Origin: Gammaproteobacteria bacterium | GTDB taxonomy: Bacteria; Pseudomonadota; Gammaproteobacteria; Magnimaribacterales; Magnimaribacteraceae | Assembly: GCA_004214065.1 (NCBI GenBank) | Contig: SGZM01000003.1 | Location: 23,339 to 87,338, forward strand | Length of the DNA: 64,000 bases | Direction of reading: 5' to 3' | In this document: piece by piece, positions 43,392 through 52,509 of the stretch | Position numbering within the stretch: position 1 is the stretch's first letter | How the letters are laid out: the number at the start of each line of letters is the position of its first letter | Program-made: the position numbers and the translations under genes | The notes under the pieces: generated by a model | Databases searched by the model: none | What the model saw: only the letters and a program-made list of their open reading frames with translations | What the model was told of the DNA's origin: nothing

Positions 43392-44976
43392 CATACTTGA
43401 AATAAAAAATTTAGTTATAGATTTTGAGTCTAAAGATTCAACTTTTAGAGCTGTAGATGATATTTCTTTGAAAATTGAAAAAGGAAAAACTCTCTCTCTT
43501 GTAGGTGAATCTGGATCCGGTAAATCTGTTACAGCTTTGTCTATTCTGCAACTCTTGCCGGCTGGTACTGTCAGATATTCGGATAATTCATCCATTCAAT
43601 TTGAAAAAAAAGAAATTATAAATTCTTCAAAGAGTTATTTATCCTCATTAAGAGGCAATAGAATCTCAATGATATTCCAAGAGCCGATGACTTCTCTGAA
43701 TCCTTATCAGAAGGTAGGTTTTCAGATTGATGAAACTCTCATAATTCATAGGAAATTAAATAAAAAAGAAGCAAGAACTAGGACTTTAGATCTATTAAGA
43801 AAGGTAAAAATTCCTGAACCAGAAAAAAAAGTAGATTCTTATCCTCATCAGTTGTCAGGAGGGCAAAGGCAAAGAATCATGATTGCAATGGCGTTGGCTA
43901 ATGAGCCGGAACTCCTCATAGCCGATGAACCAACAACAGCTTTAGATGTAACAGTTGAAAAGACTTTACTTGAACTATTGTCTGACCTCCAAAAAGAATT
44001 TGGTATGTCTATCTTATTTATTACACATGATCTAAATATCGTTAAGAAATTCTCTGATGAGGTTTGTGTTATGAAAGACGGTAAGATAGTTGAATCGGGA
44101 CAAGTGCAAAAACTCTTCGATAATCCGCAACATCCGTACACCATCAAGCTACTGAATTCTATACCTGGTAAAAAAGACTTAATGAACCTCAAAAAAAATA
44201 TTCTACTAGAGGCAAGTGAGGTTGATATAAATTACCCAATATCAAAAAATTTATTTGGCAAAACCGTTGAATTTCTAAATGCTGTAAAAAAAGTAAGTAT
44301 TAATATTTATAGTGGTTCAACTACTGGTTTGGTTGGAGAATCAGGATCCGGTAAATCCTCACTAGCTAGAGCGCTTCTTGGTATTGAAAATTCCAATGGA
44401 AAAATTATTTTTGATAATAAAAACATTAGTGAACTCAGTCAAAATGAAACAAGAAGTTTCAAAAAAGATTTTCAAATTGTTTTTCAAGATCCTTTCGGAT
44501 CTTTATCTCCAAGGATGACCATAGGAGAAATTGTAGGTGAAGGATTGAAAGTCCATGCTCCATCTTTATCCAAGTCTGAAAGGAAAGAAAAGATAGTTAA
44601 GGCGCTTGAAGATGTAGAGCTTGAGTCTTCATCATTTTCAAGATTCCCGCATGAGCTTTCTGGAGGTCAAAGACAAAGGGTTGCTATTGCAAGGGCAATA
44701 ATATTAGAACCCAAGCTTATTTTATTAGATGAACCTACTTCGGCTCTAGATGTTTCTATACAAATGCAAATACTTCACCTCCTTAAAGATTTGCAATCGA
44801 GGCTTGGACTTTCTTATCTTTGTATAAGTCATGATCTAAAGGTTATAAGATTCTTGTCAGATTATGTATATGTTATGAAGGATGGAATTATTGTTGAAGA
44901 TGGAATCTCCGAAGATCTATTTGAGTCACCAAAGCATATTTACACACAGGAGCTTCTGGAAGCTTCAATAGTGTGA
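43384..44976 (+). CDS. Fused double ABC ATPase of the peptide/nickel transporter type (YejF-like)
   Basis: A 530-residue protein with two complete ATPase halves. Each shows Walker A (GESGSGKS, at about 39-46 and again near 318-325), an ABC signature (LSGGQRQR in both), Walker B (LLIADEPTTALD; LILLDEPTSALD) and the FITHDLNI/CISHDLKV switch. This matches YejF/GsiA-type ATPases energising oligopeptide uptake. No permease or binding-protein gene is adjacent, so it must work with subunits encoded elsewhere. The start codon is GTG, overlapping the PCuAC stop. Confidence 0.92.
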   Translation: MDNILEIKNLVIDFESKDSTFRAVDDISLKIEKGKTLSLVGESGSGKSVTALSILQLLPAGTVRYSDNSSIQFEKKEIINSSKSYLSSLRGNRISMIFQEPMTSLNPYQKVGFQIDETLIIHRKLNKKEARTRTLDLLRKVKIPEPEKKVDSYPHQLSGGQRQRIMIAMALANEPELLIADEPTTALDVTVEKTLLELLSDLQKEFGMSILFITHDLNIVKKFSDEVCVMKDGKIVESGQVQKLFDNPQHPYTIKLLNSIPGKKDLMNLKKNILLEASEVDINYPISKNLFGKTVEFLNAVKKVSINIYSGSTTGLVGESGSGKSSLARALLGIENSNGKIIFDNKNISELSQNETRSFKKDFQIVFQDPFGSLSPRMTIGEIVGEGLKVHAPSLSKSERKEKIVKALEDVELESSSFSRFPHELSGGQRQRVAIARAIILEPKLILLDEPTSALDVSIQMQILHLLKDLQSRLGLSYLCISHDLKVIRFLSDYVYVMKDGIIVEDGISEDLFESPKHIYTQELLEASIV

Positions 44977-45001
44977 GTTATAGAATAATAAGTTTCTAAT
45001 T

Positions 45002-45013
45002 TATAATTTAAAT
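45002..45013 (+). promoter_or_regulatory. TATAAT-N6 directly before ilvD (leaderless promoter candidate)
   Basis: TATAAT at 45002-45007, six bases TTAAAT, then the ATG at 45014. No Shine-Dalgarno in the preceding 20 bases. A weak -35-like TTATAG lies at 44978-44983 with an 18-base spacer. Confidence 0.6.
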
Positions 45014-46687
45014 ATGTCAAAAGATAAAAGAAAGTACTCTTCAGAAATTGTAGATGGAGTAGAGCAGGCCCCTTCAAGGGCTATGCTTCGAGCTGTAGGA
45101 TTTGAATCTGAAGACTTCAATAAACCTCAAGTGGGTATAGCTTCTACATGGAGTATGGTGACACCTTGCAACATGCACATAGATAAACTTGCCGAATCTG
45201 CAGCAATTGGAGCAGATTCATCAGGTTCTAAAGCGATAATTTTTAATACAATTACAGTATCGGATGGCATATCTATGGGAACAAAAGGGATGAGATACTC
45301 TCTTGTCTCTAGAGAGGTAATAGCAGATTCCATAGAAACTGTAACTGGAGGGCAAGGCTTCGATGGACTCATCACGATAGGTGGATGTGATAAAAATATG
45401 CCAGCTTGCGTTATGGCTATGGCAAGACTTAATAGACCTTCAATTTTCGTCTACGGAGGTAGTATAAAGCCTGGTAATAATAGGACAGATGTCGTTTCAG
45501 TTTTTGAAGCTGTAGGAAAACATTCTGAGGGAGCAATCTCAGATATAGAACTTTTAGATATTGAATCCTCGGCAATACCCGGACCGGGTTCGTGTGGAGG
45601 AATGTATACTGCCAATACAATGGCTTCCGCAATAGAAGCATTAGGGATGAGTTTGCCAAATAGTTCTGCTCAAGAAGCAGTGTCTAGAAGTAAACTAGAT
45701 GATTCAGAAAGTGCAGGAAGAGCAATAATGCACTTAATAGATCAAGATATTAAACCACGAGATATCATGACAAAGGCGGCCTTTGAAAATGCAATAGCAG
45801 TCGTTATTGCCCTAGGTGGTTCTACGAATGCAGTTCTGCATCTTCTTGCAATAGCTCATGAAGCAAAGGTTGATATTAATCTTGATGATTTCGAAAGAAT
45901 TGGAAAGAGAACTCCTGTTTTAGCTGATCTTAGACCTAGTGGTAACTTCTTGATGTCTGAGCTCATTGAAATAGGTGGAATTGTGCCGTTAATGAAGATT
46001 ATGCTAGAAAAAGATTTAATCGATGGACGGCAATTAACTGTTACTGGTAAAACTATAGAAGAAAACCTCTCAGGGTTTGATCCGTATCCAGATGGACAAA
46101 AAATAATTGCGGAAGTAGAAAAGCCAATTAAGGCAGATAGTCATTTAAGAATTTTATATGGAAATCTTGCTCCTAAAGGTGCTGTTGCAAAGATTTCTGG
46201 AAAAGAAGGTCTAAGATTTGAAGGAAAAGCAAAAGTTTATAATTCTGAAGAAGATGCTATGGAAGGCATACTATCTAATCAAATAGTTGAAGGAGATGTT
46301 CTTATTATTCGTTATGAAGGACCAAGAGGTGCTCCTGGAATGAGGGAAATGTTGAGCCCTACCTCTGCAATTATGGGAAAAGGCTTAGGAGATAAGGTAG
46401 CCTTTTTAACTGACGGAAGATTCTCAGGTGGTACCCATGGTTTTGTAGTTGGTCACATAACTCCCGAAGCTTTTGATGGTGGTCCAATAGCATTTATTCA
46501 AAATGGCGACCATGTATCTATTGATGCAGAATCAAACCAAATAAATCTTGATGTAACTGAAGAAGAAATGAAAAAAAGAAAAGAGTCTTGGATCTGTCCC
46601 GTAGGAGATGAAGAAGGTGGAGTCCTAGATAAGTACCGAGCATTAGTTACCTCAGCTTCTGAAGGTGCAGTTACTACAAAAAAATAA
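45014..46687 (+). CDS. ilvD: Dihydroxy-acid dehydratase
   Basis: Fe-S dehydratase of valine/isoleucine synthesis, 557 residues. Cluster-ligand Cys are seen in [14 protein letters not shown] and [14 protein letters not shown], with the first in the [12 protein letters not shown] segment. [13 protein letters not shown] and [19 protein letters not shown] are C-terminal landmarks. The related ilvBHC genes lie 13 kb away on the same strand. It is predicted to be translated from a leaderless transcript. Confidence 0.96.
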   Translation: MSKDKRKYSSEIVDGVEQAPSRAMLRAVGFESEDFNKPQVGIASTWSMVTPCNMHIDKLAESAAIGADSSGSKAIIFNTITVSDGISMGTKGMRYSLVSREVIADSIETVTGGQGFDGLITIGGCDKNMPACVMAMARLNRPSIFVYGGSIKPGNNRTDVVSVFEAVGKHSEGAISDIELLDIESSAIPGPGSCGGMYTANTMASAIEALGMSLPNSSAQEAVSRSKLDDSESAGRAIMHLIDQDIKPRDIMTKAAFENAIAVVIALGGSTNAVLHLLAIAHEAKVDINLDDFERIGKRTPVLADLRPSGNFLMSELIEIGGIVPLMKIMLEKDLIDGRQLTVTGKTIEENLSGFDPYPDGQKIIAEVEKPIKADSHLRILYGNLAPKGAVAKISGKEGLRFEGKAKVYNSEEDAMEGILSNQIVEGDVLIIRYEGPRGAPGMREMLSPTSAIMGKGLGDKVAFLTDGRFSGGTHGFVVGHITPEAFDGGPIAFIQNGDHVSIDAESNQINLDVTEEEMKKRKESWICPVGDEEGGVLDKYRALVTSASEGAVTTKK

Positions 46688-46727
46688 TTATTAAGAATCT
46701 TGAAAATTTCTAGATTAGGCTTAATAA
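46688..46727 (+). terminator. Imperfect hairpin after ilvD
   Basis: TTATTAAG (46688-46695) pairs with CTTAATAA (46720-46727), and AATCT (46696-46700) with AGATT (46712-46716), leaving a three-base bulge AGG and an 11-base loop. There is no T run after it, so it may be an mRNA 3'-end stabiliser and not a classical terminator. Confidence 0.4.
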
Positions 46728-46772
46728 TGAAATAACTAAATGAATCTTTTCTTATCCCAATTTATTATCTCT

Positions 46773-46779
46773 AAGGAGG
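46773..46779 (+). promoter_or_regulatory. Strong Shine-Dalgarno of trxA
   Basis: AAGGAGG, nearly the full anti-Shine-Dalgarno complement, lies about five bases before the trxA ATG and is the best in the window, in contrast to the genes with no Shine-Dalgarno at all. Confidence 0.65.
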
Positions 46780-46783
46780 AACT

Positions 46784-47104
46784 ATGAATGTTGTCACATT
46801 AACAGACGACAATTTTGAAGCTGAAGTTAATGCATCGGAGAAACCTGTACTGGTTGACTACTGGGCAACTTGGTGCGGACCTTGCAAGATGGTTGGCCCA
46901 ATAGTTGAAGAAATTGCTATTGAACTCTCAGATAAAATTAAAGTTGGAAAGCTTGATGTAGATGCTAATCAAACTTCTGCTGCTCAGCAAAATGTAATGA
47001 GCATACCTACCTTAGCAATATTTAAAGGAGGAGAATTAGTAGCGCAACAAGTCGGAGCTCTAAGCAAGACACAATTAACTGAATTTATAGAAGCTAACCT
47101 TTAG
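46784..47104 (+). CDS. trxA: Thioredoxin 1
   Basis: General cytosolic disulphide reductase of 106 residues. The active site WCGPC is at 30-34 with the preceding VLVDYWAT, the cis-proline is in SIPTLAIFKGG, and the family ending LTEFIEANL is present. The trxA-rho order is conserved in Gammaproteobacteria. A near-consensus Shine-Dalgarno suggests high expression. Confidence 0.98.
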   Translation: MNVVTLTDDNFEAEVNASEKPVLVDYWATWCGPCKMVGPIVEEIAIELSDKIKVGKLDVDANQTSAAQQNVMSIPTLAIFKGGELVAQQVGALSKTQLTEFIEANL

Positions 47105-47145
47105 AAAAAACTAGACTCCGCAATATTTCAGGGTTACTATAAATC

Positions 47146-47176
47146 AACCAAAGTTTCTTTGGTTTACCCCTTTTTT
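47146..47176 (+). terminator. Hairpin with T tract between trxA and rho
   Basis: AACCAAAG (47146-47153) and CTTTGGTT (47157-47164) form a perfect 8-bp stem with a TTT loop, followed by TACCCC and TTTTTT (47171-47176). It looks like an intrinsic terminator or attenuator for trxA that sits in the rho leader. The 6-base gap before the T run weakens it. Confidence 0.55.
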
Positions 47177-47193
47177 CACGCATCAAACTTTAT

Positions 47194-48453
47194 ATGCAAT
47201 TAACAGAATTAAAAAAAATGCCAGTAGAACAGCTTATTGAGCTGGGCGAAGAGTGTGGGATAGAAAATGCATCCCGTGCAAAAAGACAAGATATAGTATT
47301 TGGAATATTAAAGAGTAAGGCCAAAAGTGGCGAAGATATCGAAGGCGAGGGCGTTCTAGAGATTCTTCAGGACGGTTTTGGGTTTTTAAGGTCACCTGAT
47401 TCCTCTTACTTAGCTGGACCTGATGATATATATGTATCACCAAGCCAGATAAGAAGATTCGGACTAAGAACTGGAGATACGATAAAAGGAAAAATAAGGT
47501 CTCCCAAAGATGGAGAAAGGTACTTTGCAATTCTAAAGATAGAAGAAATTAATTTTGAACAACCAGATAAAACTAAAAATAAACCCTCCTTCGAAAACCT
47601 TACTCCCTTATTTCCAGACGAAAGAATGCTTTTTGAACTAGGAACCGGAAGTACAGAAGACTTGTCTTCTAGGGTGATAGACCTTACAGCTCCCACAGGT
47701 AAAGGTCAGAGATCTTTAATTGTTTCTCCTCCAAAAGCAGGAAAAACTTTACTTCTTCAAAGCATTGCACATTCCATTGAAAGGAATAATCCTGAATGCA
47801 AAATAATGGTCTTACTGGTAGACGAAAGGCCCGAAGAAGTAACTGAGATGAAGAGATCTGTGAAAGGTGAGGTTATTGCTAGCACATTTGATGAAGCTCC
47901 AACTAGACATGTACAAGTTGCAGAGATGGCTATAAATAAAGCAAGAAGACTTGTAGAGCATAAGCATGATGTTGTTATCCTGTTAGATTCAATTACCCGT
48001 TTAGCCAGGGCATACAACTCAACTCAGGCAGCTTCAGGAAAAATTCTTACTGGCGGAGTCGATGCTAATGCTCTTCAGAAACCGAAACGTTTTTTTGGTG
48101 CGGCTAGGAATATCGAAGGTGGCGGAAGTCTATCTATTATTGCAACAGCTCTAATTGATACCGGATCTAGGATGGATGAAGTTATTTTTGAGGAATTTAA
48201 AGGTACCGGAAATTCTGAGATCAATTTAGATAGAAAGATAGCTGAGAAGAGAGTTTTCCCTGCAATAAATGTTAGGAAGACAGGTACCAGAAGAGAGGAC
48301 TTATTAACTTCAGATCTTGAATTAAGAAATATTACTGTACTAAGAAAGCTTTTAAATGAGATGGATGATACGGCTGCTATGGAATGGGTTTTGGATAAGC
48401 TTAAAGACTATAAAACTAATGCAGAGTTTTTTGAGTCCATGAAAAGAAAATAA
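47194..48453 (+). CDS. rho: Transcription termination factor Rho
   Basis: Hexameric RNA helicase terminating untranslated transcripts; 419 residues as usual. N-terminal helix bundle ([20 protein letters not shown]), the RNA-binding cold-shock-like domain ([40 protein letters not shown]), Walker A in [11 protein letters not shown], Walker B in [16 protein letters not shown], and the Q/R loops ([46 protein letters not shown]). Given the shortage of intrinsic terminators here, Rho is probably heavily used. Confidence 0.98.
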   Translation: MQLTELKKMPVEQLIELGEECGIENASRAKRQDIVFGILKSKAKSGEDIEGEGVLEILQDGFGFLRSPDSSYLAGPDDIYVSPSQIRRFGLRTGDTIKGKIRSPKDGERYFAILKIEEINFEQPDKTKNKPSFENLTPLFPDERMLFELGTGSTEDLSSRVIDLTAPTGKGQRSLIVSPPKAGKTLLLQSIAHSIERNNPECKIMVLLVDERPEEVTEMKRSVKGEVIASTFDEAPTRHVQVAEMAINKARRLVEHKHDVVILLDSITRLARAYNSTQAASGKILTGGVDANALQKPKRFFGAARNIEGGGSLSIIATALIDTGSRMDEVIFEEFKGTGNSEINLDRKIAEKRVFPAINVRKTGTRREDLLTSDLELRNITVLRKLLNEMDDTAAMEWVLDKLKDYKTNAEFFESMKRK

Positions 48454-48702
48454 CTAATCAGTTTTTTTGTTTTTCCTTTTTTTACTACCAGTATAAAAAA
48501 ATATTCTATTCAATAAACCTACTATCAACACCATGATTAAAGTTGAAAGCATAATCAAAGCTATTACTATCTCTGAATTCAACTGAACCTTCTTTTCAAA
48601 CAAAATAATATCTATTGGAATAAATAGGTTCGTAGTGTCATTGCTTAGCATAACAGTAAGCATGCATATAAAAATTAGTATTAAAAACAGTCTAGCTTGC
48701 AT
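48454..48702 (-). CDS. Small two-helix membrane protein (possibly LapA-like)
   Basis: An 82-residue protein with hydrophobic segments at about 4-22 and 42-68 and a basic tail (SKKRKNKKTD). The topology (helix, short polar loop with an NDTTNLFIPIDIILFEKKV motif, helix) resembles LapA-domain proteins, but I am not certain. It overlaps the rsmD 3' end by 11 bases and so is translated downstream of it. Its stop abuts the rho stop with no gap. Confidence 0.6.
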   Translation of the reverse strand: MQARLFLILIFICMLTVMLSNDTTNLFIPIDIILFEKKVQLNSEIVIALIMLSTLIMVLIVGLLNRIFFYTGSKKRKNKKTD

Positions 48703-49255
48703 AAAGATAATATTTTGCTTCTCCGCTTTTCGATTCTTTTAGTTTTGAAAAGCCACTAGCAATAAATTCAACGTCTAAATCTTTCTCACACTCAATATAT
48801 AAACAACCACACTCATTGAGAAGGTTGTATTTTGTAATTATATCCAGAGCTTTTTTTACCAAACCCTCATTGAACGGAGGATCTAAAAATATCAAATCAT
48901 AACTTTCATTCATAGATTCAAAGTTTAATGACATTGCATTGGCATTGATTATCTTAACTTGAGATTTGATATTTAATTTTTTTGCTAAAGCATCTATAGA
49001 TTCACATAATCCTTTTTGCTTTTCTATAAAAGTAATGTGAGTTGCACCTCTCGAGAGTGCCTCAAAACCCAATGATCCGGTACCAGAAAACATATCAAGG
49101 CATTTTGTTTCATTTAAATCATTAAATAACCAATTAAAGAGTGTTTCTTTGGTTTTACTTTCAGTTGGCCTTAAGATCTTGGTTGGCTTAAAGGGAAGCC
49201 TTGTACCTTTAAACTTACCTCCAATAATTCTAGTAGTAACTTGTCTTTTAGCCAT
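48692..49255 (-). CDS. rsmD: 16S rRNA (guanine-966-N2)-methyltransferase
   Basis: AdoMet methyltransferase modifying G966 of 16S rRNA; about 187 residues. RIIGGKFKGTRLPF is the N-terminal signature, LDMFSGTGSLGFEALSRGA the AdoMet-binding motif I, and YDLIFLDPPFNEGL the catalytic DPPF. I start it at the ATG at 49255 (MAKRQVTTRIIGG); a further in-frame ATG at 49273 adds six residues. TAATAT lies seven bases before 49255, consistent with a very short leader. Confidence 0.95.
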   Translation of the reverse strand: MAKRQVTTRIIGGKFKGTRLPFKPTKILRPTESKTKETLFNWLFNDLNETKCLDMFSGTGSLGFEALSRGATHITFIEKQKGLCESIDALAKKLNIKSQVKIINANAMSLNFESMNESYDLIFLDPPFNEGLVKKALDIITKYNLLNECGCLYIECEKDLDVEFIASGFSKLKESKSGEAKYYLYAS

Positions 49256-49313
49256 ATCGACAATATTATGCACTCAGAAGCCACTAGCAACTAATTTGCC
49301 TTGTGGTTTTTTA

Positions 49314-49790
49314 ATGGAAAATTCAGATCTAAAGAAAAATTTTATTCAAGCCATGAGAGGCATTGCTTCGACTGTATCTGTTGTATCGGCAAAGACAGAC
49401 GACATTAGGCATGCAATGACTGCAATATCTGTAGTTTCATTGTCTGTGGAACCCCCTTCAATGTTGGTTTGCGTCAATAAAGATGCATCAATCCATAATA
49501 TCCTTTCTGAAGGTTCTCTTTTTTGTATTAATATTCTTTCTGATAAGCAAGAAAGTCTTTCTAAGGTTTGCAGTGAAAGTGATGAAGGAGAATCAAGATT
49601 CCAAGATACCTCTTGGGAGGAGGAAAACGGATATGTTTTTAATAGCAACTCTTTATCAAATATATTTTGTGAATGCACAAATACAATCGATCACAATACG
49701 CATACAATTTTTATTGCCGAAGTTAAGCGCACTATAAATAATGTATCTGATGGCCCTCTAGTTTATATGTCCGGTAAATATTTAAAATAA
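49314..49790 (+). CDS. Flavin reductase-like (DIM6/HpaC family) protein
   Basis: A 158-residue FMN-binding split-barrel protein. The family opening is seen as FIQAMRGIASTVSVVSAKTDDIRHAMTAISVVSLSVEPPSMLVCVNKDAS, with the phosphate-binding loop ATSVxSLS-like (AISVVSLS). Members reduce FMN with NAD(P)H to supply two-component monooxygenases; no partner oxygenase is adjacent. The start at 49314 gives the expected N-terminus; upstream frame extends over the rsmD 5' end and is rejected. Candidate -10 TATTAT is at 49264-49269. Confidence 0.87.
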   Translation: MENSDLKKNFIQAMRGIASTVSVVSAKTDDIRHAMTAISVVSLSVEPPSMLVCVNKDASIHNILSEGSLFCINILSDKQESLSKVCSESDEGESRFQDTSWEEENGYVFNSNSLSNIFCECTNTIDHNTHTIFIAEVKRTINNVSDGPLVYMSGKYLK

Positions 49791-49791
49791 T

Positions 49792-50184
49792 ATGAAATAT
49801 CTTTTTATAACATTAGTTTTATTTTCTTCTTCCATTTTTTCTTCTGACGCAAAAGTTTATTTTGTGAATATTAAAGACGGGGATAAGGTTCAATCCCCCT
49901 TTCTTATCCAATTTGGATTATCCGGGAAGGGAGTTGCTCCTGCCGGCGTAGATAGAAAAAACACAGGACATCATCATTTGCTGATAAATGTTGATTCAAT
50001 TGACTTCAATACTTCTATACCTGCTTCCGACAATCATATCCATTTTGGAGGAGGCCAGACTGAAACTGTCGTTGATCTTTTGCCAGGTGAATACACCTTA
50101 CAGCTACTTCTAGGAGACATGTATCATGTACCGCATGACCCACCCGTCTTGTCTAAGAAGATTTCCTTAATAGTTACAGATTAA
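49792..50184 (+). CDS. DUF4399 periplasmic protein
   Basis: A 130-residue exported protein with a signal peptide in residues 1-19. VYFVNIKDGDKVQSPFLIQFGLSGKGVAPAG, GHHHLLINVD and the later HIHFGGGQTETVVDLLPGEYTLQLLLGD are the DUF4399 pattern, with conserved His clusters that look metal-binding. Function is unknown. It lies between the flavin reductase (1-base gap) and the first CBM9/barrel gene (adjacent), so the four genes at 49314-54813 may be one transcript. Confidence 0.82.
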   Translation: MKYLFITLVLFSSSIFSSDAKVYFVNIKDGDKVQSPFLIQFGLSGKGVAPAGVDRKNTGHHHLLINVDSIDFNTSIPASDNHIHFGGGQTETVVDLLPGEYTLQLLLGDMYHVPHDPPVLSKKISLIVTD

Positions 50185-52464
50185 ATGAAAATAAATTTCT
50201 TAGCTATATTGGTAGCATTCTTTGCTTTGATTTCCAGTTTTGTTTCTTCTGCTATAAGAATTGATGGAATTTTGAATGAAGATGAGTGGATTTCAGCTCA
50301 AAAGATAACTGAGTTCTATGAAGTGTATCCATATTCTTTAAGAGATGTAGAGGATTTAAAAACCGAAATATTGATTTTTGAAGATGAGAAGGGAATCTAT
50401 TTTGGTTTTAAAAATTATCAACCCTCTGAAACGATACGAGTAAAAAATCATCTGCGTGATGACGAGAGATCTATAACCGATAAAAATGGGGTAGCTATAG
50501 ATTTTGATGGAGATGGAATTAATGCTTACCAATTTTTTGTTTCTTCTAGTGGCTCGATTGGAGATGCAACCGTTAGAAATGAAGTAGAAAGGAATTGGGA
50601 TTGGGATGCTGACTGGGACTCAGCTACCAATATAGAAGACGACGTCTGGTATTCTGAATTTTTTATTCCATGGTCAGTAGTTTCTATGAAAACTGTTACT
50701 GGAGATAAACGAACCATTAAACTGGCTTTTTATAGAATGCTAATGGGACTTGGACGCGGTTTTTCTTCCATTAAAGGAAGTCCATACCAAAGTGTTTTTC
50801 TTTCAGTATTTGATGAATTCAAAGTTAAAAATTTTGATGTATCCGAAATAGATTATTTTCCTTACATAACTCTTAATCAAGATATGACAGACTCTGATTT
50901 CCTTACAAAAGGAGGTGCGGAAATTTTCTGGAAAATTGACTCTAGTAAACAACTAAATATGACCATGAATCCTGACTTTGGTCAGATTGAAAGTGACGAA
51001 GTAGTAGTTAATTTTTCATCAGTTGAAACTTTTTACTCTGATAAAAGACCATTTTTTTCCGAAAATCATAGTTTATTTGATGTAAAGGGTATGACTTTCA
51101 GGGTTCTCAATACCCGCAGAATTGGAGGAAGACCCGACTATGATTGCTCTCGATATTTAGAGGAGAACTATTGTAACGAAAATAAAATTGGAGCAAATGA
51201 TATAGATTATGCTGTTCGTTATACGCAAAAGGGTGAGGTAGACTTTGGTTTTCTGGGAGCTTCAGAAAGGGATGAACGATTCAGTAAAGGCAGAGACTTT
51301 TATGCACTAAGAGTTAATACTAAAAAAGGTGGACTGAGTTACGGATACCTAGGCACATACGTCAAGAAGCCTGTTTTCGGTGATGATGCTTTAGTTAATT
51401 CTTTTGATTTTGAGTACAGACCTTCTAGCATACTGCGTTACACCGGTAACTTTCTTCATTCTGATCTTGATTCAGGCCAAGGATATGGATTAAGAACTGG
51501 TTTTGGCTACGATCCAAATAAGAATTTTTCTACAGGAGCTTCAATTTATTATCTTGATAAAAAACTCGATATAAATGACGCAGGTTATCTGGGTTTCAAT
51601 AACCGGGCGATGATAATGGGCAGAACACAATTCAAGAATACTGCTTTCGAAGATAGCTCTATCTTCAGGTCTCGAACATATGAAATTGGCTATGGATATA
51701 AGGCTAATGCAAATTTTCTAAAACAAGCTGCTAATTTTGCTTTTAAAGTCGAGAGTATTTTTGCCAATACTTCTGACATGAGATCAGAGGTATTTTATAG
51801 ATCTAGCGGAAGAGATCACAGAATAACTAGAAACTCTAAATTAGCTCCTTATATAAATATGCCTGAAGGTTATGGAGGCGATATAGAATTTAATGGTCCG
51901 AGGAACCCTCTCTATTTTTATAGTGTGAAGATTAAAAGAGAAAAGGGGAGTGAGCACTCTCCTCAATTGGGATGGAATAATTCGCTTAGAGGAATGATCA
52001 AATACATGCCAACTGATTTTTTATCTTTTAGTTTTTTTCATAAACACGAAAAGGAAGATAATTGGCTCAATTGGTTAGACGAAAATCTTCTAGCCACCTT
52101 TAATAAAAAACAAAGGACCTCTGTAGTAGGAATGGAGTGGTTTTCAGGGACAAAACATGAACTTCGCATCAAAGGTCAGCTGGTTGCATTTACAGGAAGA
52201 AATCCAGTTCCTTATCTTGGAGATATTAATGGAAACCTTAAAGAGACAGATATCATTATTCCAGGAATAACTATTAGTGAGCTTGCTTTCCAGGTTAGAT
52301 ATAGATATGAAATTCTCCCGTTGGCTTATCTTTATGTTGTCTATTCAAAAGGCGGGAGAATTTCGTCAGATGATGAAGAAGATAGTTTGTCGGAGCTGTA
52401 TAAAAGACCCTGGGATAATCCAGCCGATGAAAACTTTACTGTAAAACTAAGATATAGATTTTAA
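50185..52464 (+). CDS. Outer-membrane protein with N-terminal CBM9-like domain and DUF5916-type barrel (copy 1)
   Basis: A 759-residue protein. Signal peptide 1-24; then a CBM9-like beta-sandwich (IDGILNEDEWISAQKITEFYE, a calcium-type IDFDGDG loop, FFIPWSVVSMK); then a long beta-strand-rich DUF5916 region with SDKRPFFSENHSLFD and a final aromatic RYRF, typical for BAM-inserted barrels. A Cys pair (YDCSRYLEENYC) may close a surface loop. Family members are linked to outer-membrane processes and polysaccharide degradation but uncharacterised. It is paralogous along its full length with the next gene. Confidence 0.85.
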   Translation: MKINFLAILVAFFALISSFVSSAIRIDGILNEDEWISAQKITEFYEVYPYSLRDVEDLKTEILIFEDEKGIYFGFKNYQPSETIRVKNHLRDDERSITDKNGVAIDFDGDGINAYQFFVSSSGSIGDATVRNEVERNWDWDADWDSATNIEDDVWYSEFFIPWSVVSMKTVTGDKRTIKLAFYRMLMGLGRGFSSIKGSPYQSVFLSVFDEFKVKNFDVSEIDYFPYITLNQDMTDSDFLTKGGAEIFWKIDSSKQLNMTMNPDFGQIESDEVVVNFSSVETFYSDKRPFFSENHSLFDVKGMTFRVLNTRRIGGRPDYDCSRYLEENYCNENKIGANDIDYAVRYTQKGEVDFGFLGASERDERFSKGRDFYALRVNTKKGGLSYGYLGTYVKKPVFGDDALVNSFDFEYRPSSILRYTGNFLHSDLDSGQGYGLRTGFGYDPNKNFSTGASIYYLDKKLDINDAGYLGFNNRAMIMGRTQFKNTAFEDSSIFRSRTYEIGYGYKANANFLKQAANFAFKVESIFANTSDMRSEVFYRSSGRDHRITRNSKLAPYINMPEGYGGDIEFNGPRNPLYFYSVKIKREKGSEHSPQLGWNNSLRGMIKYMPTDFLSFSFFHKHEKEDNWLNWLDENLLATFNKKQRTSVVGMEWFSGTKHELRIKGQLVAFTGRNPVPYLGDINGNLKETDIIIPGITISELAFQVRYRYEILPLAYLYVVYSKGGRISSDDEEDSLSELYKRPWDNPADENFTVKLRYRF

Positions 52465-52493
52465 TAGTCCAAAAATATAGAATACCGCGCCTC

Positions 52494-52509
52494 AAGGGGA
52501 TTTATATTG
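52494..52509 (+). promoter_or_regulatory. Shine-Dalgarno AAGGGGA and TTG start of the second barrel gene
   Basis: AAGGGGA begins near 52494 and stands about six to seven bases from a TTG at 52507. Reading from TTG gives a complete signal peptide, and no ATG is in frame upstream, so a TTG start is supported. Confidence 0.6.

Noticed and set aside
49149..49313. Upstream extension of the flavin reductase
   Set aside because: The extra 55 codons are antisense to rsmD and give a hydrophobic non-homologous leader.
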